Shown here one piece after another: positions 23,420 to 35,054 of a DNA stretch of 64,000 bases. The position numbers were made by a program, and so were the translations under genes. The stretch lies in the NCBI GenBank assembly GCA_031216915.1, contig CM062289.1:391184674-391248673 (forward strand), in the 5' to 3' direction. Within the stretch, counting starts at the first letter, position 1, and every line of letters begins with the position of its first letter. Source of the stretch: Pictodentalium vernedei. Lineage: Eukaryota > Mollusca > Scaphopoda > Dentaliida > Dentaliidae. Under the pieces are notes generated by a model that worked only from the letters and a program-made list of their open reading frames with translations, was not told the origin of the DNA and did not search any database.

Positions 23420-24090
23420 AAATGTCATCGCGTTCAGATAAAAACTCGCAAAAATTGACAACCTCAAAATTCGTAAAAATGGACTAATTAAGGCCCATAA
23501 CTCTGTGATGAGAAAGCGGACCAGGCCAGTTTTCGATATTTGTACAAAGGACTTGTATGGCAAAAATTAGTCAAATTGGAGAATGTTTGTTCAAGTTAGA
23601 GTGCTAATGACCTAAAAATTCATAAAAATTTACTAATTAAGGCCTATAATTCTATAACAAGGAATCTGACCAGGCCAGTTTTCAAACTCCCTTGAGATAT
23701 TATTGCATAAGACCTGTATAGCAAATCAAATCGGAGAACGTTTGTTCCAGTTATTGCACTAATGCGCTCAAAATTCATAAAAATTGATGAATTAAGGTTC
23801 ATAACTCTGTAATGAAAAATTGGTCTGAGCCAGTTTTTGAACTCGCTTGAGATATTATTGCAAAGGACCTACATGGTACATATTAGTCAAATCGAAGAAC
23901 GTTTGTTCAAGTTATTGCGCTAACGAGCTCAAAATTAGTAAAACTGATAAATTAAGGGCCATAACTCTGTAATGGAAAATCAGGTCGGGCCAGTTTTCGA
24001 ACTTGTTCCGAGATATTATTGAAAAAAGACCTGTATGGCAAATATTAGTCAAAACGGTGAACGTTTGTTCAAGCTGTTGCACTAACAGTG
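23420..24090 (+). repeat. Tandem repeat, ~165-bp unit, about 4 copies
   Basis: AATTAAGGCCCATAACTCTG and GGCCAGTTTTCGAACT and GAACGTTTGTTCAAG recur at about 23480, 23640, 23795 and 23955. It ends shortly before a G homopolymer (24232-24256). Confidence 0.8.
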
Positions 24091-24231
24091 CGAGGTCGCC
24101 CACCCAGATGCACACTGACCGTCGCCAAAACATTGGTCTTGGTTGTTAACACAACTCAACCAAAAAACAAAATTAAGTTTGTCACAGATTTCAAATTTGG
24201 AAATATGCTTATTACTCCAGTAGCCAAAGGG

Positions 24232-24256
24232 GAGGGGGGGGGGGGGGGGGGGGGGG
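24232..24256 (+). repeat. G homopolymer
   Basis: A run of more than 20 G, interrupted once by A near its start. It could form a G-quadruplex and its length may be an assembly estimate. Confidence 0.9.
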
Positions 24257-24379
24257 TTACCTTGCAATGTCAGAAAGTAAAAGTTGTTTTTTTTATCATT
24301 TCTAGGGTAACTCTCTGTAAACCTTGGGATATTCAAGATGACATCCAAGATGGCTGCCCAAAAAACACTATTTTCATTT

Positions 24380-25430
24380 ATATATCACAATGAAATTTAC
24401 ACAACCTTTCAACTATTATGACAAACAAGTATCACCACTAGATGGTGTGTCGTGTACAAAATTCATGATCGACCCACCAAGCTCAAGGTCACAGAGAGGG
24501 GGCCACACATGGAATGAACATGCACATCAACTTATTTGTGTCTGGGCCATAACTTTTTAATGGGAAAAGATATCACAATAAAACTTACACTACCATCAGT
24601 AGACGGTATGATAGAGGTCAACATGTGGAATGTGCATTCACAACTTTTTTGAGTCGAGGCCAAGACTTTTTACTAGAAGAAGATATCACAATGAAACTTG
24701 CACAACTTACACTTATATGGCCCACAACAAAACAACCTGTTTGTGTGTGGTCCATGACCTTTTAGTGTATGGAGATACCATAACGGATCTTACAAAGCAA
24801 ATGTACCACTACTGGATGGTTTGTTGAAAACAAAATTCACGATTGGCCCATTAAGATCAAGGTCACAGAGGTCAACACATGGAATCAACAAGCACATCAT
24901 CTTTTTAGTGTCTGGGCCATAACTTTTAGTGGAAGAGGAAGGGGACATCACAGTGACACTTACACAAAACATGGACCACTAATACAGTGTCATATATAAA
25001 ATTCATTACTGACCCACCAAAGTCAAGGTCACAGATAGAGAGAAACACATAGAATCAACATTCACAACAACCTTTTAGTGTTCACCCACTAACCTTTAAC
25101 TGGTAGAGTGCTGGAAGCCCATATTTGGGCTTTATTCTGAAGTGCCGGTACCACAGCTTGAAGGCTCACATTCAGTGGATGTGCTTTGTATTATCTTTGA
25201 AGTGATATTATTTAGTCTGTGAGGGTTTGCCTTGTTAAAATTTATGGGAGAGTGCCCATAGGCACTCTCCCATAAATTGTAACAAGGCAAAGACCTGTGT
25301 TGAAGTTGTGATGGCCAAAAATAATTTAGCACTCTACCAGTTAAGGGAAAAGTGATACAGCAATGGAACTTATACAACATGTCTACCACTACTAGGTGGT
25401 GTGTCGCTAACAGAATTTTCTGTACAAAAA
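24380..25430 (+). repeat. Tandem repeat, ~165-bp unit, interrupted by a MITE
   Basis: TATCACAATGAAACTTACAC, GACCCACCAAG(C/T)TCAAGGTC and GTCTGGGCCATAACTTTT recur at about 24390, 24560, 24690, 24770 and 24960. A complete MITE A (25096-25344) splits one unit. Confidence 0.75.
25096..25344. mobile_element. MITE family A, complete copy inside a tandem array
   Basis: 249 bp between TTAACTGGTAGAGTGCTGG and GCACTCTACCAGTTAA. The flanks (CTAACC and GGGAAAAG) rejoin into the surrounding repeat unit around a single TTAA, which supports TTAA as the target duplication. The central palindrome has one mismatch. Confidence 0.85.
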
Positions 25431-25759
25431 TGTCACTTTAGGGCGTGTAGCAAAATATTGGGAGCATGCCCACTTGTTTGTCATAATAGTTGAAAGGTTT
25501 CGTTGAAATCGGTTATAAAATGTAGGAGAAGCACACAAAAATTTTGTCCAAACACTTGCCTGCCTAATAACAGTGATAGCTGAATGATAGTGATGGTCAG
25601 GATATTTGATTGGAAGTAATAACAGTTTTGGCATTTTCGCTCTATTCCTCGCTGGCAAATAATAATGATTGCTGGGATTTTTTCTCCCAAAATAATAATG
25701 GTGTTGACACTATTATGAGGCAGGGTGAGACTACATACTTGCTGACAGACGTACAGGGT

Positions 25760-25800
25760 GATGACAATACAGCCCCCGCTTCAGTGGGGGTATAATAAAT
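25760..25800 (+). repeat. Short closing hairpin with C/G arms
   Basis: AGCCCCCGCTTCAGTGGGGG then TATAATAA. Similar closures end other arrays in the window (46150 AGGAGGTGGGGGCATAATAA; 50420 CTACCCC with GGGGTGGG). This may be a third type of HLE right terminus. Confidence 0.5.
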
Positions 25801-25949
25801 ACTCAATTTTATCACCAGGATGACAGAAAATGACCATATCCTTGTTAATGGAAAATTTCTCTTAACTAAATAATTTCCCTGGCGAAATGGCTACTAATTG
25901 ACAAGGTCCGTTGTACTGAAATTTGAATACTAGAAAATTAAACAATTAC

Positions 25950-26055
25950 CTCTATCACTTTTTTTAGCAGATCGTATTCTGTGAAGTTTCCCTGCTGGTA
26001 AAGCATCTTGAACTGAAGCATACTCATTTTCACCTTCATATTGCCAAAGTGCATC
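25950..26055 (-). CDS. Exon of unrecognised minus-strand gene
   Basis: A 106-nt exon, phase 0 in and phase 1 out. The acceptor is a run of T ending in ctag; the donor is AGAG followed by gtaattg. It encodes DALWQYEGENEYASVQDALP and then AGKLHRIRSAKKSDR, with the first base of a Gly codon at the 3' edge. The split codon is completed exactly by the next exon at 19653-19853. The acidic, aromatic first half followed by a basic second half has the look of a peptide-binding or linear-motif region, but no family is recognised. Confidence 0.75.
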
Positions 26056-26146
26056 CTAGAAAAAAAAACACCCTTCATCACAAACATTCCTCTCACTGAG
26101 GTTGCATCTGCATCAAACTACAATTTTCAATCATTGTTATCAAACT

Positions 26147-27833
26147 AGAGGCCCCATGAAACTATAGGCCCCATGGGGCCTGGGGCGCTCACCTGACAAT
26201 AGCTGTTCAAAGAAGGATTTAATTAACATCTGCAGCTAGTTAACACTACAGAGGAATGAAGTTATTTCATTATTTATAACTTTGTTGTCCATGCCAGATG
26301 GATGATTTTTTTCTAGTACTGGGATGCTACCACAGAAATAATGCCCCGATCTCCAGTAAAGCAAAGCATGGGAGTCCAAATATCAACCTAGTAACTTAAC
26401 TTGAACAAAATTGAGTCTGAGCCCTTCCAGGATGCTGTATACCAAATGTGAAAGCATTATGACTGGGGGATCTGAAGGAGAGGATTTTAAAAGAAATTTC
26501 CTCATATTGCACTAAGTCGAAATTCGTGCTCACCCCCTAGAGATGTTATATACCAAATACAAAAGCATTCTGACTGGTGGATCTGGAGAAGGTGATTTTT
26601 AAAGAATTTCCCTCTTATTGCACTAAGCTGAAATTTTGACTACCATAGGGGGGCCCAAATATTAACCCAGGGACCCGATTTGAACAAAACTGAATCTCAC
26701 CCCCCTAGAGATGATGTATACCAAATACAAAAGCATTCTGACTGGTGGATCTGAAGAAGATTTTTAAAGAAATTTCCTCATACTGCACTAAGTTAAAATT
26801 TGGGCTACCATAGCAAGCCCAATTATTAACCCAGGGACCAAAATTGAATCTGACCCCCCCCAAAAGAGACCCACCCACCCACCCAGAGATGTTGCAAACC
26901 AAATATGAAAGCATTCTGACAGGTGGATCTGAAGAAGAAGATTTTTAAAGATCATTCCCCATATTGCCCCAAGTTAAAAATTTGGGCTCCTATATTGAGC
27001 CCAAATATGACCAAAGAGGCTTCGTTTTAACACACTTGTATCTGACTCCCTATGGATGCTGTATACCAAATATCAAAACATTCCGATATGTGTTTGTGGA
27101 GAAATTGTATTTTAAAATGTTTGTAAATATGCCGACTCAGCATTTTTTCGATAAAAGGTCCCCCCCCCCCCCCCCCCCCCCCCCCTATAGAACACCCTGA
27201 CACAACCGATGGCATTTTTTTTTACCATTCAATTCTACTGGTCCTAAGGATGCTTAATACCAAATAACAGTTCTCTATTCCGTGTGTTTTGGAAAATAAG
27301 GGCATTTGAAAATATTTCTAATTTTAACTCCTGGGGTTCCCAGAGGGACATAGAAAATTTTTTGGGTCATGAATCAAGTACTTATGACTCAATAATACCA
27401 CAAAACAAAATTACTTCAAATCAGACCATCGGTTCAGAAAATAGAAATTTCGGGCGGGGTAGAAAATCTTGCCCCTCCCATTACAAAGGCAAATATTGAT
27501 CCACGAACTTTGTTTGAACAAACTTGATTCTACATCTCAAAAGGAAGCTCCATACCAAATACCAAGTCAGTGTACCCACTGGTTCATGAGAAGAATATTT
27601 TTTAAGAATTTTGGTGGATTTTTCCCACCCCCTCCCTATGAGGCTGGGAAAGTTGATTTGAAAAAACCCAAAATGTGATGTCAGAACAAGCAATCATCTA
27701 AAATATAACTAAAATTGGTTCAGCGGTTTAGGAGTGGCAAGTGCAAACTCCATGTTTACGGACAACAGACGCCAGATGCCGGACGTTGAGTGATCACTAT
27801 AGCTCATCCTAACTTTCAGTCAGGTGAGCTAAA
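26147..27833 (+). mobile_element. HLE-1, complete copy with C homopolymer
   Basis: Left palindrome GGCCCCATGGGGCC then GCGCTCACCTGAC; right hairpin GCTCATCCTAAC, loop, GTCAGGTGAGCT then AAAA. The core has about four ~150-170-bp units (26400-26990). A (CCCA)n run lies near 26868-26886 and a pure C run at 27162-27185. It lies 90 bases from the exon at 25950-26055. Confidence 0.7.
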
Positions 27834-27835
27834 AA

Positions 27836-27871
27836 CCACATGCAATTTTACAAAAAATGGCCTGAGAAACA
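27836..27871. mobile_element. Fragment of MITE family B
   Basis: CACATGCAATTTTACAAAAA and ATGGCCTGAGAAAC match one end of family B. It is cut by the SINE that follows. Confidence 0.55.
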
Positions 27872-27872
27872 T

Positions 27873-28215
27873 TATTTATTTATTGGTGTTTAAGGTCACA
27901 TATTTCTGCACAATGGCTAATCATGACCACGACAGTTTTACGGGTGGAGGAAGACGGAGTACCCAGAGAGAACCACCAAGCAATGGCAAGCAACTGTCAT
28001 CACCCCAACATACTAACTCCACACAAGCAGGGTTAGCATTGATTGAAGACAGGAGCACCATTGACGTGCAGTACGCCTTAGTACACAACATCACCATGGG
28101 TGTGAAGTATCTTGCCCAAGGACACAACGTGGTTGCTGCAGGTGTGATTCGAACCAAGGACCTCTCAGCTTGCAGCCTGCACCTCTACCTACTAAGCCTC
28201 CGTGCCTCCCCAAAC
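27873..28215 (-). mobile_element. SINE-1, near complete, tail type 1
   Basis: On the minus strand: head GGCTTAGTAGGTAGAGGTGC (box A-like), GGTTCGAATC (box B), then GTGTCCTTGGGCAAG and a 3' tail GCCATTGTGCAGAAATATGT ending in (AATA)n. The 147-codon plus-strand ORF is antisense to it. Confidence 0.85.
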
Positions 28216-28229
28216 CCCTCCGGCGCACC

Positions 28230-29398
28230 TTAAAATCAGTGGAATGCAATGCTTTGAACAAACTTTAATTTAGGAGTCATAATAATGCTATCACCAAATA
28301 TCAGAAGATTTTTAAAGAACTTTCCTCAAATTTCACCAAGTTAAAATTCTGGCTGAGAGAGTCCAAACATAAGCCCAGGGACTTGATTTGAACAAACTTG
28401 AATCTAATGGCCCCACTCCCCCAGTCCCCCCTCCAGGAAGCTTAATACCAAAACTCAGCATTTTCCAATTACTGACAAGTATTAAAATGGGCATTTACAT
28501 ATGGTACCCTATGACACAACCGATTGAAATTGTTTTGGCCCATTCGATTTTAATGGCCCCAAGGAGGCTTCATACCAACTGACAATTTTTTATTCCAAGC
28601 AGTTTTACAAATATGGGCATTAGGAAAATTTCTATTTTTAGCTCCTGGGGTTCCTAAGAGGATGAAGAGAATTTGTTTTTTGCTGGAATCATGTACTTAT
28701 GACCCACTGATACTGCATACCAAATTTATTTTCAAAATGAGCCAATGGTTTTGAAAATAGACATGTTGGGTGAAGCCAAAATTCCTACCTCCCATCACAG
28801 TGGTAAATAATGCACAACAAACTTATTTATTTTATTTATTTATCTATTTATTTATTGGGGTTCAAGTTCACATATTTTGCACAATGGCTAATCATGACTG
28901 CATCATGGGTATAAAGTCAAGTCAAGCCAATCATTTATACCCATGTTACCCATTTTACAAAACTTCCATCCCAGGCATTGGTTACCTGGTCCTATTTTAC
29001 CAGTAAAACAGAGCTTGTTTACAACAGTAAACAAGCAATGCTTCACTTCCGGTGGTTCCCACAGAGACACAACTTTGTTTGACAAGTTTTATTCTTCACC
29101 TCAAAATGAAGCTCAGGACAAAATATCAAGTCATTCTACCTATCAGTTCATGAGAAGATTTATTCAAAATTACAGGTCATATTTCTCCACCCCTTCCATA
29201 TGGAAAGGGGGGGGGGGGAGGGTTGTTACAACACATTAATTTCAACAAAATTAATATGCTCCATCCAACCACCACTCACATGAAATATTACTGGAATTGG
29301 AACAGCGGTTTGGGAGAGGACTCAAACACAACCTTTATGACAGAAGATGCAGTGATCAGTATAATTCACCCTTACATTCAATAAGGCGAGCTAATAAG
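28230..29398 (+). mobile_element. HLE-1, truncated copy with a nested SINE-2
   Basis: Body phrases match the post-array part of the complete copies (GACACAACCGAT near 28513; TACTTATGACCCACTGATAC). The right end is degenerate: GTATAATTCACCC, loop, GGCGAGCTAATAA. The left terminus is missing. A SINE-2 (28843-29071) lies inside. Confidence 0.5.
28843..29071 (-). mobile_element. SINE-2 copy
   Basis: (TTTA)n tail, GTTCAAGTTCACATATTTTG, CACAATGGCTAATCATGAC, then CATCCCAGGCATTGGTTACC and CAGTAAAACAGAGCTTG. The flanks ACAAACTT and ACAACTT may be the target duplication. Confidence 0.75.
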
Positions 29399-29424
29399 GG
29401 GTACTGAGACCAGAAATTTCCAAC

Positions 29425-29620
29425 AGAAATTGTTTGTTGATATGTTCATTGGTGCTTCAGGTCACTTTCCATATCTAAGCCTATATCATGACAGCAACAC
29501 AAGTATTAAGTGACAATCAGGCAACTGTTTATACCTGAGCATCCCACTTTAGTAGAGGATTCTTACCCCATGGCCAGGCATTGGTAACCTTTTCCTATTA
29601 TACAAGTAAAACAGAACTAC
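29425..29620 (-). mobile_element. SINE-2 copy, degenerate
   Basis: CATTGGTGCTTCAGGTCAC, CCAGGCATTGGTAACC and CAAGTAAAACAGAAC mark the order of a SINE-2. Confidence 0.55.
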
Positions 29621-29877
29621 ATGGCTGAGTGCTGGAACCAACATTATGCCTTCACTGAGAAGTGCTGAAAGCCACTATAGTGGCCTTGCCATCCCTGTAA
29701 GGTGTTGCTATTTTTTCGAAAATAATAGAAAGTGCATTGAAATGAAATATTTTGTTCTTCATTATTGGAGAGTGCCAATGGGCACTCTCCAATAAATGAA
29801 AATAAAATAAGAGAAAAAAAACTGTCATGTTTCAAAACATCATTTGAAAAAAATTTAACATTCTACAAGTTAAACGT
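29621..29877. mobile_element. MITE family A, diverged copy
   Basis: GGCTGAGTGCTGGAACC at the left and ACATTCTACAAGTTAA at the right. The central palindrome TATTGGAGAGTGCC is kept with matching changes in both arms. Confidence 0.6.
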
Positions 29878-30164
29878 TTAAGACAGTAATTAAGCTCTGC
29901 TCCACTTCCGGGGACCCCGGAGGAATAGGACAGAAATTACACCACAGGAATAGAACAGAAATTACATGTGCTTCTCATTGCTAATTTTATCAAAACTATG
30001 TTCAGTTATGAGCCCCTCTACTCCAACATAAAAAAGTCATCTATGCTTCCAGCAGGGCATCAACAATACAGTCCAGTTGAGATTTAAATACTTCTAATAA
30101 GCAGCAAAAAATTTTGGTGTTGTTCTTTCATTACAGAAGTTTTCACTCATAGGACATTAGGTGG

Positions 30165-30440
30165 AAATTGTTTGTTTGTTGTGCATAATGACACTTTAAA
30201 CAGGAAGGGTCACACCGTGTCAGACAGTATTACGTGTGGAGGAAGTCGGAATGCCTGAAGAATACCACTGAGAAAACACCTGCTAGACTCTGCACAAGCA
30301 GTTCATTCAACGCCGCACAAGCAGTTTATTCAACGCCGCACAAGCAGTTTATTCAACGACGCACAAGCGAGTTGGAAGTGGTTGAAGGGAAATGCAACAT
30401 AGACTTAGAGTATGCCTTAGTACAACAGTGCCTCCATGCG
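30165..30440 (-). mobile_element. SINE-1 remnant with a 24-bp internal tandem repeat
   Basis: GGGTCACACCGTGTCAGACAG and TGTGGAGGAAGTCGGA match SINE-1 tail type 2 and body. Three copies of CACAAGCAGTTTATTCAACG (24-bp unit) lie at about 30292-30365. Confidence 0.55.
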
Positions 30441-30462
30441 TCTCCTTGTGGGCAATCAGGAT

Positions 30463-30712
30463 TAAACCCTTTACCCACCATAACGGCAAAAACCGGCCAG
30501 CACTATTCTCAAAAATCACCAATTAATTTTCATTATTTTTTCATTTTTTGTCTCAAAAACATAGGTTATGACCTCTTGTTGGAACAAGCTCATCGAGCTT
30601 GTTCCAATGAGGGGTCATAACCTATGTTTTTGAGACAAAAAATGAAAAAAATTAGTTATTCAAGAATTTTTTTGCAAGTGTCGTCTACTTTTCATGTTAG
30701 GTAAAGGGTTAA
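30463..30712. mobile_element. MITE family C, complete copy
   Basis: TTAAACCCTTTACCCA to GGTAAAGGGTTAA. The central palindrome (about 30550-30650) has ~45-bp arms: TTTTTTGTCTCAAAAACATA and GGTTATGACC, then TTGGAACAAGCTC. TTAA ends plus CCCTTT are the known signature of piggyBac-type elements. Confidence 0.75.
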
Positions 30713-30719
30713 GTATCAC

Positions 30720-30800
30720 ACAATTATTGCTGGTCAGGATCAAGTGTTGACCTTTTGGTTTGCAATTCAATGCACTAACCACTGAGCCACCACGTTCAAA
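30720..30800 (-). mobile_element. SINE-1 head fragment
   Basis: TGGTCAGGATCAAGTGTTGA and AACCACTGAGCCACCACG read as the reverse of a SINE-1 head (box B then box A region). Confidence 0.45.
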
Positions 30801-30949
30801 GTTGGAAATTAAATAAGCAGTCCAAATAGACCTGAAGTAAAGACTTCAGTTGCCTCCTCTCTCCAATACACACATATAGATTCAAGTTACCTGTTTTATA
30901 TCTTACATCAATATTGCCCACTTTAGAGAACCTGCACCTCACCTAATTC

Positions 30950-31135
30950 ATTTGTTGGCATTTAAGGTCACATTTGGCATCTATGGCTATAATTATGATG
31001 ACTACAACACAAGTCTGACGTCAAGTTTAGCCAATTGTTTATACCTGTGCTGCCCACTTTAGGGAATTTTCAACCCAGGAAATTGTGAACAGGTGCTATT
31101 TTACCAGTAAAACAGAACCTGCTCTATTTTCTAGG
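30950..31135 (-). mobile_element. SINE-2 copy
   Basis: TTGTTGGCATTTAAGGTCAC, AGCCAATTGTTTATACC and TTTTACCAGTAAAACAGAAC in the family order. Confidence 0.65.
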
Positions 31136-31667
31136 GTTCATGTGTGGAGATGTGTTGATGAAAGCTCGGTAGTATACCAAACATTTGGCATGGTATCAGA
31201 ACAACAGAGGCACTCAGATTTTCCCATAGCAAAGCAATTGAAAAATTATCACCTCCTTGATACAGCGAACCCAAGAGGACTGAAAAGAGATGTCAGTGGT
31301 CACACAATTAAAAGTGAATTAACCCTTTACCCAACATTTAATGGCCAGCTTTATTCACAAGACAAACTTTGACTGGGCAGCCACTGATATCTTGAATCTA
31401 TAAACTGGTGACCGATATAAATGACAACCCACCTTCCCTTGGACTTTTACCCTTGTGTGAAGTTTTGTGAAAATGGTGTGTTTATCGAGTGATGATTAGG
31501 AGACACTTTTATGGAGACGAAACAAAATTTTTCTGTGATTTGACGTTTCACAATTGGTTGACCTTGACCTTTGTCAATCGGACCTGGTTTGCTGCACAAC
31601 ACACCTCCCTTCGGCCTTTTAGACTTTAACATTGTGTGAAATTTTGTTAAAATCCACCCAGTCATTA

Positions 31668-31948
31668 TTATTATTATTTATTGGGGTTTAACGACACTTT
31701 CGACAGCCAGGGTCACCTCAAGTTGGCCACTTTTCCGGGTGGAGGAAGCCGAAGTACCCAGAGAGAATCACTGAGCAATGGCAAGCAACTGTCAGACTGC
31801 CTTAGTACACAGCACAACTGTGCCCCCACTTGGGCAATCGGGATGAAGTGCCTTGCCCAAGGACACAATACAGTTACCCCTAGCGGGAATCTAACAATGG
31901 ACCTTTTAGTTTGATGTTCAATGCCAACACACCATCCCTTTGGCATTT
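31668..31948 (-). mobile_element. SINE-1, tail type 2
   Basis: (ATT)n, TTGGGGTTTAACGACACTTT, CAGCCAGGGTCACC, then GTGGAGGAAGCC and AGTGCCTTGCCCAAGGACAC. A second truncated copy follows at 31988-32153. Confidence 0.75.
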
Positions 31949-31987
31949 AACATTGTGTGAAATTTTGTTAAAATCTACCCAGCCATT

Positions 31988-32335
31988 ATTATTATTATTG
32001 ATTGGGGTTTAATGGCACTTTTGACAGTCAGGGTCACCTTTCGTCGGACAGTTTTACAGGTGGAGGAAGCCGGAGTACCCAGAGAGAACCACCAAGCAAT
32101 GGCAAGTAACTGTCTGACTCCACAACTTACTAACTCCACACAACCAGGGTTAGTTATCGTGACTGCAACATGGGTATGATGTCATGTTTAGCCAATTGTT
32201 TATAAATATACTGTGCGCTTTTAAGAACTTCCACTTCATGCCTTGGTTACAGATCCTATTTTATCAGTAAAGCAGAACTCTGTTTACAGCAGTTAACAAG
32301 CACTGCTCCACTACCAGGGGTTCCCATAGGGAGAG
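31988..32335 (-). mobile_element. Chimera of SINE-1 (tail type 2) and a SINE-2 body
   Basis: 31988-32153 is the tail type 2 half of SINE-1 (GGTTTAATGGCACTTTTGAC). It passes without a tail into SINE-2 body sequence (ATCGTGACTGCAACATGGG, TTTTATCAGTAAAGCAGAAC). This may be a nested or recombined copy. Confidence 0.5.
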
Positions 32336-32339
32336 ATGG

Positions 32340-32530
32340 ACAGATGCACTGAAGAATGGACAACCTGGATTTCAGGGGCATAAAAGGTCCATTCAATTTT
32401 GTTTTAACTTATGACTCTTCATCGGAACAAGTTCAATGAGCTCATACCACTGAGGGGCAATGTTTTATGAGGCAAAAAAAATTGATGTTTTAGTTAGTCA
32501 AGAAATATTTTCTGCAAGTGACATCTGTTC
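32340..32530. mobile_element. Degenerate MITE family C
   Basis: TTATGACTCTTCATCGGAAC and AATGAGCTC, then ACTGAGGGGCAATGTTTTATG keep the order of the family C palindrome. Ends not clear. Confidence 0.4.
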
Positions 32531-32869
32531 ATGTCATATGAAGGATTTACTGGAAAGCATGCAACTGCATAATGTTCAAGCAGATAACAGAAATACTTCA
32601 AATCAAAATAAACATTTGCAACACAAGAATACCTGGAGATAAAAAATTGCGGAAGGAAACAAATGAGTTATAGAAACCCTTAACAAACAGATGTAAAACT
32701 AGACTTTATGATTCTGGAGAATCATGGCTTTTCCCGATGAGATTCCATGATTTGTCTTGACCCCACAGTTTCTGATGAATTGTTTTTAACAGTCTCACTG
32801 AAGTTCCTTCATTGATGTTATGAGAAAGGTGAGGAGAGTAGTCTCAAATGACTGTTTGATAAAAAAATT

Positions 32870-35054
32870 GTTTAGGTAAAAACCATCATTAACGGTGGAG
32901 TGGGTTAATGTCAATATCGTCGTTCAACAAGTTAATGACCGACAAAAGGAGTTATGTTTGTTTGACACATACCCACGTAGTGCTGTGGCTATTTGAAAAT
33001 GGTCCATTTTATCTCAAATGTATCCAAAATATTGATGTCTGGCAGTTTGTAGAAGGTTAACAAGTGCGAATAGGAATATTCATTCATGCAACTTGTAATG
33101 TCACACCAAGAACTGTGAATGGCCATTTTTTTCTTTAAAATCTACAAGATGTTTTCAGAGAAATCCAGGGAGAACATGAATTTTAAGCTTTTGATGGGTA
33201 TCATTGTTTATCCAGCCCAAAACGGGTTAAGTGTTGTTTTTTGAATACTCTTATTACTTCCAAAAATAATTCTCAGTGAATTCTACTTCCACTTATTTTG
33301 ATCACTCCTCTCAAATTCGGGTGCTGTGGGTTTGCAAAGACAGCCCATTTTATCAACATTTTGATGTTTGAGAACCTGCATAGGGTTAACAAATGCTTCC
33401 AGGAATATTTTGTACATGCAATTTGTAATGTCACACTAAGATCTGAGAATGGCCATTTTTTCTTGAAAATCTACGGGATGTTTTTAGAGAAATCCTTGGA
33501 TAACATGAATTTTTAACCTTTTGAGGGGCATCTTTCTGTAATCAATTCTAAACGAGTTAATGCTTGGTTTTGTGAATACCTTCATTACATACAAAAATGA
33601 TCATCGGTGAATTCCACTTCCAATGAAGGAGGTTATGTTTATCTCGCAGGTACACATTTGGTGTTATGGTTGCCCAAGAATAGCCCATTTTCTACAAATG
33701 TCTATGCTTGGCTGCCTCTGGAGGGTTAACAAAAGCTTACCGAAATATTTTGTCCATGCCACTTGAACTGTCACTCCAAGATCTGCTAAAGGTCAATTTT
33801 TCTTGAAATTTTGTTTTGAGAAATCTACAGAAAACTGGAATTTTAAGCTTTTAAGGGGTATATCTCTTTAACTAGTCCAAAATGGGTTAAGACCTCGATT
33901 TTTGAATACACTTACTACTTACGAAAATGTTTCCCTGTCAGTTTTGTGTCCGGTAAAAGAAGTTATGCATCTCTGTTGCATTCCCATTTTCAAAATTTTC
34001 ACATTTAGCAGCCCATGGAGGGTTAACAAATGCTTCCCGGAATAATTTATCCTATCAACTGGTAATGTGACACCAAGACCTATCAGTGGCCATTTTCTCT
34101 TGAAAACTCTACAGATGTTTGTAAAGAAATCCAGGGAAAACACAAATTTGTAAGCTTCTGATGGGTATCACTATTGACAAACACAAAAGGGGTTAAAGCT
34201 TGGTTTTTTGAAAACTCTTATTACTTGCAAAAATGACCCTTGGTGAATTCTACTTCCAACAATGGAGATTATGTTTATTTCTCAGGTACACATTGGGTGT
34301 TGTGCGTGTCCGAAAACAGCCCATTTCAACAAAATTACGATGCTTGGCAGCCTCTAGAGGGTTAATAAACGCTCACCGGAATATTTTGTCCATGCAACTT
34401 GTAATATCACACAAAGACCTGTGAGTAGTCAATTTTTCTTGAAAACCTACAGGATGTTTTAAGAGAAATCCACAGAAAATGGGAATTTTAAGATTTTAAG
34501 TGGTCTCTCTCTTTAGCCTGTCCAAAATGGGTAAAGACTTCGACTTTTGAATACCCTTACTACTTACACAAATGTTTGCGTATAGATTGTGCCCATTTTA
34601 TCACAATTTTGACTTTTAGCAGCCCGTGGAGGGTTAACAAATGCTCACTGCAGTATTTTGTCCATGCAACTTCTATCGTCACACCAAGGCCTGGGAGTGA
34701 CAAATTTTTCTTGAAAATCTACAAGACTCGTTTAGAGAAATCCACGAAAAACATGAATTTTTTAGCTTTATGGGGGTATTGCTGTTTAACCAGCCCAAAA
34801 CGGGTAAACGCTTGGTTTTTTGAACACCCTTATTACTTACAAAAATGATCCTCGGTGAATTCCACTTCCAATAAAGGAAGTTATGTTTACCTCTCGGGCA
34901 TCGTTTGGGTGCTGTGGGGGTCTGAAACCGGCCCATTTCATCAAAATTTCGATGTTTGGCAGCCTGTGGAGGGTTACCATATGCATCGCCTAATATGTCG
35001 TGTGTATCAAAGGTCGTGTCATAGGCAGGTCTAGCAGTGATGAATGTTTAAAAA
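32870..35054 (+). repeat. Minisatellite with alternating ~340-bp and ~270-330-bp units
   Basis: GGTTAACAAATGCT(T/C) lies at 33056, 33383, 33723, 34019, 34360, 34630 and 34972 (variants): spacings of 327, 340, 296, 341, 270 and 342. Long and short units alternate, which suggests a ~620-bp dimer. The array resumes at 37743 after an inserted HLE. Confidence 0.75.

Noticed and set aside
27790..28233. 147-codon plus-strand ORF
   Set aside because: It is antisense to a SINE-1 copy; the same frame is open in other SINE copies (40952-41386, 56577-56783).
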